The notes below the pieces were generated by a model. The model did no database searches. It had not been told where the DNA came from and was given only the letters and a program-made list of their open reading frames with translations. From Frigidibacter sp. RF13 (GTDB lineage: Bacteria; Pseudomonadota; Alphaproteobacteria; Rhodobacterales; Rhodobacteraceae): 64,000 bases of DNA. Below, piece by piece: positions 9,296 to 18,149 of the stretch (position 1 is its first letter; the number at the start of each line of letters is the position of its first letter). Location of the stretch: assembly GCF_026626305.1 (NCBI RefSeq), contig NZ_JAPNUE010000010.1:1-64000 (forward strand), given 5' to 3'. The position numbers and the translations under genes were made by a program.

Positions 9296-11323
9296 ATGGT
9301 GAAGAACGCACGTTTTCTGTCTGCAGGGAATGCGGCTGTCGCGGGCCAGATGGGGGCCCTGTCCGACCTTTCCAAGAAGCTTGGCGAACTGGCCGAGGTC
9401 AGCGACCGGCGCACCGCCTCTCGCGTGACCTCGCTGCAGGCGCGGCTTGAAGAGTTTGCGGCGAAGGTGACCTTCGTCGGTCAGGTGAAGGCGGGTAAGT
9501 CCGCCCTGACCAACGTCCTTTCCGGCCAACCGGGCCTTCTGCCTTCGGACGTCAACCCCTGGACCTCGGTCGTCACGACGCTGATGATCAACAACCGCAA
9601 CCCGTCCGACCCCAATGGCGAGGCGGATGTGAAGGCGCGCTTCACCTTCTTCGATCAGGATGAATGGGACAAGCTGGTGATCGGCGGCGGGCGGCTGGGA
9701 GAACTTGCCGAACGCGCCGGATCGACGGACGAAATGGCCACGATCCAGAAACAGGTCGAGGCGATGCGCGCCGCGACCGAGAAGCGTCTGGGCAAGCATT
9801 TCCAGTTCCTGCTCGGGCAGAGCCATTCCTACGGCTATGTCGATACCGAACTGGTGGAACGCTATGTCTGCCTTGGCGACGCCCCCGAAATTCAGGACGC
9901 GAATGCCAAGACCGGCCGTTTCGCCGACGTGACCAAATCGGCCGAGATTTATCTGGATGTTCCCGCCTACGGCATGCCGCTGCAGCTGTGCGACACGCCC
10001 GGCGTGAACGACACCTTCCTGATGCGCGAGCAGATCACCATCCGTGCGCTGCGCGGGTCGGAACTGTGCGTCGTTGTCCTGTCGGCTCATCAGGCGCTGA
10101 CGACCTCGGACATGGCGCTTCTGCGCATCATCTCCAACCTCGACAAGCGGCAGATCATTATTTTCGTCAACCGGATCGACGAATTGCAGAACCCGGCCGA
10201 GCAAGTGCCGGAGATCCGCGACGGCATCGTCCGCACACTGACGCAGGCCCGGATCGACGGCGATGTCGCGCTGGTCTTCGGCAGCGCGAAATGGGGCGAG
10301 GCGGCGCTGATGGGCACGGTTGAGGACCTGCCCGAGGACAGCCTGAAGGCGCTGGAAAGCTTCGTCGAGGCCAACCACGACCTCGTCTGCGACACCGACG
10401 ACGAGACAACCTGGAACGCCTCGGGCCTGCCCGCGCTTTTGCAGGCCATCGGCGAGCGGGTCAGCGAGGGCAGCGCCCAGCGACTGCATCAGAAGATCAG
10501 TCGCAGCGTCCGCAACCTGACGCATGAAGCACGCGCGACTTTGGTCGCGAGCCGCACGCGGGCCGCGGAGCCGAGCGTCGTGCCGAGCTTCGAAGGCTCT
10601 GATCCGAAGGCCGCGATCGACGATATCGCCCAGCGCTTCGGGCAGGAGATCGACAAGTTGATCAAGGACCTGTCCGACGATTTGCACGACCGTCTCGACA
10701 AGGCACAGTCCGGCTTCATCAAGCGCGCGACGGATTCGCTTATCCAGCATCTGCAGGAAAACGGCGAGCAGGGCACCTGGAGCTACGATCCGGCGGGCCT
10801 GCGCGTTCTGCAGCGGGCGGCCTATACGAACTTCGCCCGTTCGGTTCGGTCGAAGGTGACCAAGGTCTTTGACGAGGCCGCGAAGAATACCGAAGCTGTC
10901 TATCAGGCGGTGATCGGCGAAGGGCTCGACGATTTCCAGATCGCGGCGCCGCTGCCGCCCGACGTGCCGCCGCCAGTGGGCCTTGGCCGCACCATCGCGC
11001 TCGACCTCCATTCGAACTGGTGGCGCAGCTGGTGGAAGAAGCGGCGCGGCATCGAAAGTTTTGCCAGCGACTATGTGCATCTGATCAAGGCCGAAGCCCA
11101 GTCGATGACCGAAGAGTTGGAGTCGGGTCAGGCCCAGCAGGTGCTGGAAAAGATCCGCATGACCTACACGTCCTTTGCCAGCGAGCAGCAGGAAAACATC
11201 ATGCGGCTGATGCAGGGCGAAACTCCGGCCGCGCCTTCGCCGCAGGCCGCGGCGACAACACCGGATGACCGGTTGAACCGCCTGGGCGAGATCCTGCGCG
11301 ATCTCGGCGCAGAGGCGGCGTGA
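9296..11323 (+). CDS. Dynamin-like GTPase (module GTPase 1)
   Basis: This 675-aa protein has a dynamin-type GTPase domain. G1 is GQVKAGKS (residues 62-69), G3 is DTPG (233-236) and G4 is NRID (292-295). A long helical C-terminal half follows with heptad-rich segments (AIDDIAQRFGQEIDKLIKDLSDDLHDRLD) and a basic, tryptophan-rich patch (WWRSWWKKRR, near 571-580) that could meet membrane. It is first in a co-directional run: GTPase 2 starts 13 bases after it ends. Bacterial dynamin-like proteins often occur as neighbouring pairs that remodel membrane; which membrane this pair acts on is unknown. The domain call is firm, the role is not. Confidence 0.8.
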   Translation: MVKNARFLSAGNAAVAGQMGALSDLSKKLGELAEVSDRRTASRVTSLQARLEEFAAKVTFVGQVKAGKSALTNVLSGQPGLLPSDVNPWTSVVTTLMINNRNPSDPNGEADVKARFTFFDQDEWDKLVIGGGRLGELAERAGSTDEMATIQKQVEAMRAATEKRLGKHFQFLLGQSHSYGYVDTELVERYVCLGDAPEIQDANAKTGRFADVTKSAEIYLDVPAYGMPLQLCDTPGVNDTFLMREQITIRALRGSELCVVVLSAHQALTTSDMALLRIISNLDKRQIIIFVNRIDELQNPAEQVPEIRDGIVRTLTQARIDGDVALVFGSAKWGEAALMGTVEDLPEDSLKALESFVEANHDLVCDTDDETTWNASGLPALLQAIGERVSEGSAQRLHQKISRSVRNLTHEARATLVASRTRAAEPSVVPSFEGSDPKAAIDDIAQRFGQEIDKLIKDLSDDLHDRLDKAQSGFIKRATDSLIQHLQENGEQGTWSYDPAGLRVLQRAAYTNFARSVRSKVTKVFDEAAKNTEAVYQAVIGEGLDDFQIAAPLPPDVPPPVGLGRTIALDLHSNWWRSWWKKRRGIESFASDYVHLIKAEAQSMTEELESGQAQQVLEKIRMTYTSFASEQQENIMRLMQGETPAAPSPQAAATTPDDRLNRLGEILRDLGAEAA

Positions 11324-11336
11324 AAAAGAGGCAGAC

Positions 11337-12938
11337 ATGAACGAGACATCTCTCATCCGTCCGACCGAAGAGGCACAACCGGCGCCGACACGCCTGCCGG
11401 GACCGCCGCGTCTTGGCCTGATGGGAGAGTTCAGCGCGGGCAAGACGACGCTCATCAATTTCCTTCTGGGCGACGAGGTGCTGCCGACGCGTGTCACCGC
11501 CACCCAGATGCCGCCGGTCTGGCTGAGCTACGGGCCGCGCGCCGCGCACTATGTCACCACCGACGGCGAGCGCCGGGACATCGACTTTGAAGAGATCGGC
11601 GCGGTCGAGGTGGAAGGCGTGCGCTATGTGAAGATTACCTGTGAGGCCGAGATCCTGCATGATTTCGACCTGATCGACACGCCCGGCATTTCCGACCCGA
11701 ACATCCCCGATGCCTACCGGCAGGCGGTCATCGACTTCGTCGATGGCGTGATCTGGTGCACCCACGCACCGCAGGCCTGGCGCGAAAGCGAGCGTTCCGC
11801 CTGGGTGGCGATGCCGGACCGGCTGTTCGCGTCGAGCATCCTGCTGGCCACGCGGTCCGACAAGCTGGCCGACAAAGATCGTGCCCGGGTCGAGGCGCGG
11901 CTGCGCCACGAGGCGGGAAGCCTTTTCGGCGAGATCATCATGTTCTCGACCATGGATGCGATCCGCGCCTGCGAGATGGAAGGCGGCGAGGCGCTTTTCG
12001 CCGCGAGCGGCGCGGAGCGGCTTGTTGCCGCGCTGCACGAGGTCGCGAACGGCATCGCGGGCTCTGCCGCTGTCGCGCCCGAACCAGAACCGGCTTCGGC
12101 CGTCATCGTTCCCCTGCCGCCCGCCTCGGTCCGGCCCGCCCGAGTCAGTCGCGCCGCAGGCAGCGAACGTCAGAGACTGAGCCCCGAGGCGGCGGGTGCG
12201 ATGGAGCACGACCTGCGCGGCCCGGCGGTGGAGCCCACGCCGATCCGCCGCAGACCGGAACCTGCCGCGGTCGCGCCCGAGGCTGATGTGGAGGAAAGCG
12301 CGGCGCCCGAGGTGTTGGCTGAAGATGCCGGGATCGAGGTTGCGGCTGCGCCCGAGATGGATGCCGATGAAGCGGCCACCGATATCGCGGATGTCGGCGG
12401 CGCGGAGGAGGTATCTGACGAAAGCCTCACTGCTGATCAGGATATCGCGGCACAGGAAGAGGCAGAGGAGCTCGCACTCGCCGAAGCGATCGAACTCGAC
12501 ATGCCGGAAGAGGTCGAGGCTGTCGAACCCGCCCCGCTGCCGGTGGCAGAGACCGTTATCGATGCGGCAGAGGGTGAAGAGGATGTTCTCGACCTCAGCG
12601 CGTTCCGGATCGACGACGAGAACGAGGGCGACGCGCCTGCGATAGAAGAAGCCGAAGAGCCAAGCGATGTCGATGTAGGGGCTTTCTCGGCGCTTCTGGC
12701 CGACATCGGCCGCTCGGTCGAGGCGCATGAGGTGACCGTCGCGCCGGAGCACTTGCCAGGGTCAACATCGCCGCCGCTCAGCGTCCGTGCGATCTGGGAA
12801 GAGATCGCGGGCCGCGACGATGTGGTCACCACCACCGATCTTATCGTCGCGATCGGCGATCTGCTGGAGCGGCTCGAACGCGAGGGCCGGATCGCCGCGC
12901 CGCAAGGCGCGATGGATTTCGGTCGCGGCGAGGGGTAA
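11337..12938 (+). CDS. Dynamin-like GTPase with long acidic tail (module GTPase 2)
   Basis: This 533-aa protein begins with a compact GTPase domain: G1 GEFSAGKT (residues 30-37), a switch I segment PTRVTATQMP, G3 DTPG (114-117), and TRSD (172-175) in place of the usual N-K-x-D. From about residue 240 it becomes an acidic Ala/Glu/Pro-rich linker of more than 200 residues, ending in a short folded C-terminus (WEEIAGRDDVVTTTDLIVAIGDLLERLEREGRI). It lacks the long helical stalk of GTPase 1, so the two may act as a pair with different roles. It is 13 bases downstream of GTPase 1 and almost certainly co-transcribed. Confidence 0.78.
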   Translation: MNETSLIRPTEEAQPAPTRLPGPPRLGLMGEFSAGKTTLINFLLGDEVLPTRVTATQMPPVWLSYGPRAAHYVTTDGERRDIDFEEIGAVEVEGVRYVKITCEAEILHDFDLIDTPGISDPNIPDAYRQAVIDFVDGVIWCTHAPQAWRESERSAWVAMPDRLFASSILLATRSDKLADKDRARVEARLRHEAGSLFGEIIMFSTMDAIRACEMEGGEALFAASGAERLVAALHEVANGIAGSAAVAPEPEPASAVIVPLPPASVRPARVSRAAGSERQRLSPEAAGAMEHDLRGPAVEPTPIRRRPEPAAVAPEADVEESAAPEVLAEDAGIEVAAAPEMDADEAATDIADVGGAEEVSDESLTADQDIAAQEEAEELALAEAIELDMPEEVEAVEPAPLPVAETVIDAAEGEEDVLDLSAFRIDDENEGDAPAIEEAEEPSDVDVGAFSALLADIGRSVEAHEVTVAPEHLPGSTSPPLSVRAIWEEIAGRDDVVTTTDLIVAIGDLLERLEREGRIAAPQGAMDFGRGEG

Positions 12939-13001
12939 GGTCGGGACCGGCGCCGCCCGAAACGGGCGAGCGCGCCGACCCATTCAGTCGCCGGGGGGCA
13001 G

Positions 13002-13397
13002 ATGTCACTGAAACAAGCGCTCGACCAGGGCCTCGCGTCTGTGCCCGGCTGCCGGACCATCTGCTATGTCGATATGGCCTCGGGCCTCGTGCTCGGCTCC
13101 GCCAGCCAGACCCGCGTACGTCAGGAGCAGTTCGACCGGCTGGCAAGCGCCGCGAATGCGCTTTTGCACCATCCGGCCCTTACACAGCTCCGGGCCCGTC
13201 TCGGCGGCACGGCGAGTACGGGCGGCGGCGGGCTTGATCAGCTTGCAATTGCGCGGCCAGACGAGCTGATCGTTCTGGCGCGCTCCCCGGCTTACCCCGA
13301 GCATGCTTTGTGCTATGTCTGTGGCAGCGATGCGGACCCGGCCGAGGTTGACCGCGGGGTCGCGGAACACAAGAATAAGCTCGCCGACCTGATCTGA
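13002..13397 (+). CDS. Roadblock/LC7-like small protein
   Basis: The 131-aa sequence fits the Roadblock/LC7 pattern: an N-terminal helix, VPGCRTICYVDMASGLVLGS (helix to hairpin, ending in the typical D-x-x-x-G-L-V-L), a middle helix, a strand pair (LDQLAIARPDELIVLARSP) and a C-terminal helix. In other bacteria such proteins are partners or regulators of small GTPases (for example MglB with MglA). It sits among three GTPase genes here, which fits, but the fold call is by eye and partner choice is inference. Confidence 0.55.
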   Translation: MSLKQALDQGLASVPGCRTICYVDMASGLVLGSASQTRVRQEQFDRLASAANALLHHPALTQLRARLGGTASTGGGGLDQLAIARPDELIVLARSPAYPEHALCYVCGSDADPAEVDRGVAEHKNKLADLI

Positions 13398-13425
13398 GAG
13401 CGGGTGAGGCGAGAAGCGGGGCGAC

Positions 13426-14247
13426 GTGGGACTTCCGGACGACATCATGACCCTTCTGGCGCGGATCGAACCGATCGCCGCTGAAGGGGCGCAGCGCAGC
13501 TTGCCGGATACGGGCCGCGACGCCCGGCTGCGTGTTATCGTCGGGATGATCGCCGACACGGTGCTGCCCCGGAACCTGGTCTTTTCGGCCGCGCAGGACA
13601 TGAGCTGCACCCTTACTGTGGCCAGCGGCCGGTTGATGCGCATGTCGGTCACCACGCCCGATGGCCATCAGGTGCTGAGCGCAGCAGCGGGGTCGACGCG
13701 AGACGACCAGCTCGCGGTCCTCTGCGAGGCACTTGCCGGTCTGGCCGAGGTCGAGGGTCCGCTGGGGCTTGATCGCCATCCGCTGGCCGAAGAGGTCGCC
13801 GCCGATGATGTCGGCCATGGCGCGGGCGAGATCCGCGACCTGATGGAGACGGTCAACTGGTTTGCCGAAGAGGTTGAGTTTCGCCACCTGGCCTATGAGG
13901 GGGCGGGGGCGGCCTTCCATGCCGCGGCGCATCCGTTCACGCTGGCGCAGACCCTGATGTCGCCGGATGGCGCGCGGATCGACGCCACCGGCGCCGAGGC
14001 CTATCAGCTTTCGCAGGCGGACGGCGAGGCGCTGGCGTCAGCTCTTGCCGCGCTGCCCGACGACGTGCGCGCGCTGCTCGGCCCTCGGGCGGCAATCGCG
14101 CTGCCGGGCGCGGCGCGTGGTGATCGCGGCCTTGTCATCGCGGTCAGCCCTGACGATCTGGCGGTGAATGTTGGCGAGGGCGAAGACCTGCACGAGCTTC
14201 TTCGCCGCTGGTTGCAGGCCGAAAAGGCCGGGGGGCCCGAAAAATGA
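13426..14247 (+). CDS. Conserved-looking protein of unknown function in the GTPase module
   Basis: The 273-aa product begins with GTG at 13426, preceded by GAGAAGCGGGG; an in-frame ATG seven codons later is an alternative start. No signal peptide or membrane segment is evident. The N-terminal third (near residues 30-90) alternates strands and helices and could be a second Roadblock-like or longin-like fold. The middle (AEEVAADDVGHGAGEIRDLMETV) is acidic. Its stop overlaps the start of GTPase 3 (ATGA), so the two are co-translated and possibly bind each other. I recognise no family. Confidence 0.6.
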   Translation: MGLPDDIMTLLARIEPIAAEGAQRSLPDTGRDARLRVIVGMIADTVLPRNLVFSAAQDMSCTLTVASGRLMRMSVTTPDGHQVLSAAAGSTRDDQLAVLCEALAGLAEVEGPLGLDRHPLAEEVAADDVGHGAGEIRDLMETVNWFAEEVEFRHLAYEGAGAAFHAAAHPFTLAQTLMSPDGARIDATGAEAYQLSQADGEALASALAALPDDVRALLGPRAAIALPGAARGDRGLVIAVSPDDLAVNVGEGEDLHELLRRWLQAEKAGGPEK

Positions 14248-15572
14248 GCGCCTTTCCCTCGGCAGAAGCCGAACTTCGCGAGGTCAACCGTTTCCTTGAG
14301 ATGTTCGCGGCGCTCGACCCCGCGCCGAGTGCTGTGTTCGACCAGGCGCTCGACCATGCCCATGCCTACAAGACCCGGCTGGAAACGCCGGTCAGGATCG
14401 CCTTCACCGGCAAGAGCCTTGCGGGCAAGTCGAGCCTGATCAACCTGCTCATAGGCGAAAAGGTCCTGCCGACCGGCAAGGCTTCGGTCGGCTCCGTGAC
14501 GGTTATGGTGCGGCATTCGCTGATTGAACGCACGACCGCCAGCTGGTGGGACCGGCCGAGCGTCGAGCTGCCCGGACGCGCGCTGGCCCAGGCGGCGGAA
14601 CTTGGCCCCGATATCATCACGCTCGATATCACCTGCGAACCGCTCGAGGGCCTGTCGCTGATCGATATCGTCAGTTTCGATGATGCGGAGTCGAGCAAGC
14701 GCGCAGTCTTCTCGCTGATGCGTCTCGCTGACGTGATGCTCTGGTGTAGCCGGGCCGAAAATCCGATGATCAAGGCCGACAGCGAGAGCTGGCGAATGAT
14801 CCCCGGGCGTCTCATCCGCAACAGCATGCTGATCCTGACCCATGCCGAAGATGTCGACGAAGCGGGCATTGCGGCCGCGAAGGAAAAGCTGACACCCGAC
14901 CGGTTGCGCAGCTTTCGCGACGTGATCCCGGTTTCCACCAAGGTGGCGATGCTGGCCCTTTCCAACCCGGGGCCGAATTTCGAAGAGCTCTGGTCGGTCA
15001 GTGGCGCCCAGCAGCTGGTGGAATCGGTCATCGCCGCGGCGGTCGAACTGCGCGAAGCCGAAATCGAGAAGATCCGGCGCGGCCTTGCACAGTTCATTCA
15101 GCCTGCGCAGGCGGAGCTTGATGCGCTGGCCCGCACCTCTGCCACGACTCCGGCGCCCACCAGCGACCCCGTTGTACCGCCTGCGGCAGTGCCGGTCGTG
15201 CCGGCGCCGACGCCGATTGGCACTGCTACGCAGGCAGCGGATGCGCAGCTCCTCGACAAGTTGCGGCAAGACTGGTTTGCGCGCGCCAGATCGCTGCTGG
15301 ATCGGGCGCGCGACGGTGACTACGGCGATCCTGCGGAGTTCGTGATGGCCGCGCAGGAAGAGGTGGACGGCTTCCGTGACCGGCTATCGGACGCCGAAGG
15401 TCAGCTGGCCGAATCGGATGAGCTGATCGCTGAGTGCGAGAAGGCGAACGACATTTTGATCCTTCTGCAGTTCGAAAGCGCCGATAGCGCCGCTCTCGAC
15501 GCCGCACGGATCGTTGTTCAGCTAAGCGAAGGCATCGATCACCTGTGCCCCGCGGGGCAGAAGGCTGCCTGA
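14244..15572 (+). CDS. P-loop GTPase with degenerate motifs (module GTPase 3)
   Basis: This 442-aa protein has a good P-loop, GKSLAGKSS (residues 56-64), after a helical N-terminus. The G3 position reads DIVS (141-144) instead of DTPG, and the G4 position reads THAED instead of N-K-x-D. The switch I region also lacks the usual invariant Thr context. The C-terminal half has a Pro/Ala linker (310-345) and a helical segment (DRLSDAEGQLAESDELIAECEKAND). The protein may bind nucleotide but hydrolyse it poorly, acting as a regulatory partner of GTPases 1 and 2. It ends the first half of the module; a 358-base gap follows. Confidence 0.7.
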   Translation: MSAFPSAEAELREVNRFLEMFAALDPAPSAVFDQALDHAHAYKTRLETPVRIAFTGKSLAGKSSLINLLIGEKVLPTGKASVGSVTVMVRHSLIERTTASWWDRPSVELPGRALAQAAELGPDIITLDITCEPLEGLSLIDIVSFDDAESSKRAVFSLMRLADVMLWCSRAENPMIKADSESWRMIPGRLIRNSMLILTHAEDVDEAGIAAAKEKLTPDRLRSFRDVIPVSTKVAMLALSNPGPNFEELWSVSGAQQLVESVIAAAVELREAEIEKIRRGLAQFIQPAQAELDALARTSATTPAPTSDPVVPPAAVPVVPAPTPIGTATQAADAQLLDKLRQDWFARARSLLDRARDGDYGDPAEFVMAAQEEVDGFRDRLSDAEGQLAESDELIAECEKANDILILLQFESADSAALDAARIVVQLSEGIDHLCPAGQKAA

Positions 15573-15930
15573 GAGTATAACCGGCTGGAAAAGCTCGACT
15601 TTCGGCGCTGCAACCTAGGGTTCGGCGTCTCCGGGTCAGTTCTATCTTACGCATGTACGATTTTTACGGCCTGTCAACTGTCATCAGGCGATTCATCCTG
15701 TCTGGGAAACAAAGACCCGAAAATGCCCCGATTCATGCGGAACCTTTATAATTCCTCCTCCCCGCCCCATTTTCGCCGCCATCCATAACGATTCCCTTTC
15801 CTTGTAATTGGTTCGTACGTGTGGACGATGGTGGTGGGTAGTCGCTCGTGGAGCGCGCAGTGACGCGCTGAACCGGTCCCCTCATCTTCCGTTGCTCGGA
15901 CGAGATCGCTCCTGCGGGAAGGGGATGAAG
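15573..15930 (+). promoter_or_regulatory. Intergenic region of 358 bases with a candidate promoter
   Basis: This gap separates the GTPase half from the kinase half of the module. It is noticeably AT-richer than its surroundings around 15640-15810. A perfect TATAAT lies at 15747-15752, but the sequence 17 bases upstream (TGCCCC) is a poor -35 match, so an activator or another sigma factor may be needed. The resulting leader would be about 170 bases. GGAAGGGG just before 15931 supplies the ribosome binding site for the kinase. Confidence 0.35.
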
Positions 15931-18057
15931 ATGGGACAACAAAAGGTTGTGGAGCCGATGGCCGATGACGTGATGAGCGTCATGGACGAGCTCCAGCCCG
16001 GGACGAAGCTCCTGAAAGGTCAGTACACGATTTCGCGCTTCCTCAACAACGGCGGCTTCGGGATCACCTATCTGGCAAAAGACAGCCTCAACCGCGACGT
16101 CGTGATCAAGGAATGCTTCCCCAACGCCTTCTGCCGCCGGTCGAAGACCGTGGTCGCCGCCCGCTCGCGCGCCCATCAGGCCGAACTGCGTTCGGTCGTG
16201 CAGCTTTTCGTCCGCGAGGCGCACAGCCTGGCGAAGATGGTCCATCCCAATATCGTCGCTGTCCATCAGGTGTTCGAGGATAACGGCACCGCCTATATGG
16301 CAATCGACTACATCCAGGGGCGCGACCTTCTGGAGGTGATCGAGGACAAGAGCACGACGCTCTCGCCCGCCGAGATCGTGAACATCACCGAAAAGATGCT
16401 GTCGGCGGTGGGTTTCATCCACGAAAGCGACATGCTTCACCGCGACATCTCGCCCGACAATATCCTGATCAACAAGAAGGGCGAACCGATCCTCATCGAC
16501 TTCGGCGCGGCACGCGAACAGGCGTCGCGCAAGAGCCGGGCGCTGACTGCGCTGCGCGTGGTCAAGGATGGCTATTCGCCGCAGGAATTCTACATCGCCG
16601 GGTCCGAACAGGGGCCGTGGAGCGACCTCTACGCGCTGGGCGCCACGCTTTACCATGCGATCTCCGGTGAGGCGCCGATCAACGGCCAGGCCCGTCTGGC
16701 CGCATTGGCCGAGAACCGGCCCGACCCCTATCAGCCGCTCGCTGGCCGTGTCGCGGGCTATCCGGCGGGCTTCCTGGAAGCGATCGACCGGGTGATGAAC
16801 ACGATCCCGAAGAACCGCCTGCAATCCGCGCAGGACTGGCTGGCGATGTTCAAGGACGGCGTGATGCCGGTACCGGTCAATGACGATGCGCTGCAAGAGG
16901 CGGTCGCCCATATGATCGCTGAAACCGCGCAGATTGCGGACGAGCCGGCCGCCGAGGTGGTGCCCGCCGCGCCAGCGGCAGCCGTGAAGCCAAAGGCGCA
17001 GTTCGCCCCGCTGCCGGATGTCGACGCACCGGTGGCGGCCAAGGGTGGCCGCAAGCTCGGCGTGCCGGTGATAGGCGCAGTTGCAGCCGTCGTGGTGGTC
17101 GCAGGTCTCGCCATCACCTTCTCGGGCGGTTCGTCGGACACGGCGACGACCGAGCCCGCCGCTGCCAGCGCGCCGACCGAAACGGCCGCGGCCCCCGCCG
17201 CTGCGACGACCGAACCGGCTGCGCCCGAAGCGACGGCGGAACCCGCCCCGGCCACGACGGCGGGTGAGGAAACAGCGCAAGCGGCGCCCACAGACGCGGC
17301 GCCCTCAGCAACCGAAACGACCGAGACCCCGGCCGAAGAGCCCACTGCTTCCGCACCTGAGGCCGCAGCAGAAGCCGCACCTCAGACCGAGACGGCAGAG
17401 GCTGCTGCGCCCGTCATCGAAACGCCCGCCGCGCCGGTCACCGGGCCGGTTGCGGAAAACCAGATCGCCTTCGCGGCCTGGGACGTTCGCATGCCCTTCT
17501 CCGAGAGCATGCGCACCGTCGACGGCAAGCGCGTCGCGGTTGTCTCGCGGATCGACCCTGCGGCAGACCTCAGCGTCGTCGGAAGCTGGCTGAAGCCCGG
17601 CGTGACGCTCTATGGCATCAACGACGTCGCTTTCGAGAACGGCGGCACCACCGCAGGCATGGTGCTGAACAACCTCCACGTCGATCCTGACGGCTATTCG
17701 CGCGTCGGCGTCACTTACAAGACCGCCTCGGGCGACGAGCAAAGCGGGCTTCTGGCGGTGCCGACCGTGCGGATCGTGAGCCTTGCGAACGGGATGAACG
17801 TCTCTGCCGCCTTTGCCGACGGCAAATGGCAGACGATCGTCCAGACGGTTCCCGCAGGCGGCCTTGGTTCGGTGCAGCCCGGAGACGTTCTCTTCCGCGA
17901 CAAGACCACCGGCATCGCCATCGACGGGCCGGAAACGATCGAGTTGGTGATGGCCGAACTGGCCAAGCAGAAGATCGCCGTGACCGAGTTTTCGGTGGTT
18001 CGCGACAGCGGAGTGGAAACCGCCGAGGTTCCGCTGGCGCTCGAGGCCGCTCAGTAA
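15931..18057 (+). CDS. Transmembrane Ser/Thr protein kinase with periplasmic PDZ-like domains
   Basis: About 708 aa. The cytoplasmic kinase domain (residues 27-300) has the glycine loop NNGGFGITY, Lys60 in VVIKE, an HRDISPDN catalytic loop (170-177) and DFG (190-192). The APE motif is replaced by SPQE. A single membrane segment follows (near 378-398), then a long Thr/Ala/Pro/Glu linker. The outside part contains two stretches resembling PDZ units, RIDPAADLSVVGSWLKPGVTL and TVPAGGLGSVQPGDVLF. This architecture suggests sensing outside and phosphorylation inside. The FHA protein and PP2C phosphatase that follow are the natural reader and eraser. The start at 15931 was preferred over ATG 15925 for better spacing to GGAAGGGG. 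Confidence 0.85.
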   Translation: MGQQKVVEPMADDVMSVMDELQPGTKLLKGQYTISRFLNNGGFGITYLAKDSLNRDVVIKECFPNAFCRRSKTVVAARSRAHQAELRSVVQLFVREAHSLAKMVHPNIVAVHQVFEDNGTAYMAIDYIQGRDLLEVIEDKSTTLSPAEIVNITEKMLSAVGFIHESDMLHRDISPDNILINKKGEPILIDFGAAREQASRKSRALTALRVVKDGYSPQEFYIAGSEQGPWSDLYALGATLYHAISGEAPINGQARLAALAENRPDPYQPLAGRVAGYPAGFLEAIDRVMNTIPKNRLQSAQDWLAMFKDGVMPVPVNDDALQEAVAHMIAETAQIADEPAAEVVPAAPAAAVKPKAQFAPLPDVDAPVAAKGGRKLGVPVIGAVAAVVVVAGLAITFSGGSSDTATTEPAAASAPTETAAAPAAATTEPAAPEATAEPAPATTAGEETAQAAPTDAAPSATETTETPAEEPTASAPEAAAEAAPQTETAEAAAPVIETPAAPVTGPVAENQIAFAAWDVRMPFSESMRTVDGKRVAVVSRIDPAADLSVVGSWLKPGVTLYGINDVAFENGGTTAGMVLNNLHVDPDGYSRVGVTYKTASGDEQSGLLAVPTVRIVSLANGMNVSAAFADGKWQTIVQTVPAGGLGSVQPGDVLFRDKTTGIAIDGPETIELVMAELAKQKIAVTEFSVVRDSGVETAEVPLALEAAQ

Positions 18058-18149
18058 TCGCACGGTAGTCCGCTTGTCGGGCGGGCGACCGTCACAATCA
18101 ACGAAAAAGCACGACGGCTCTGCGCCGCTCGTAAGAATAGGGTGATGAC

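Noticed and set aside
8549..11503. A 984-codon open frame on the minus strand opposite the GTPase genes
   Set aside because: It overlaps the cmk end and GTPase 1, is rich in Arg/His/Leu runs typical of antisense frames in GC-rich DNA, has no family motifs, and the plus-strand genes carry clear G1/G3/G4 motifs.
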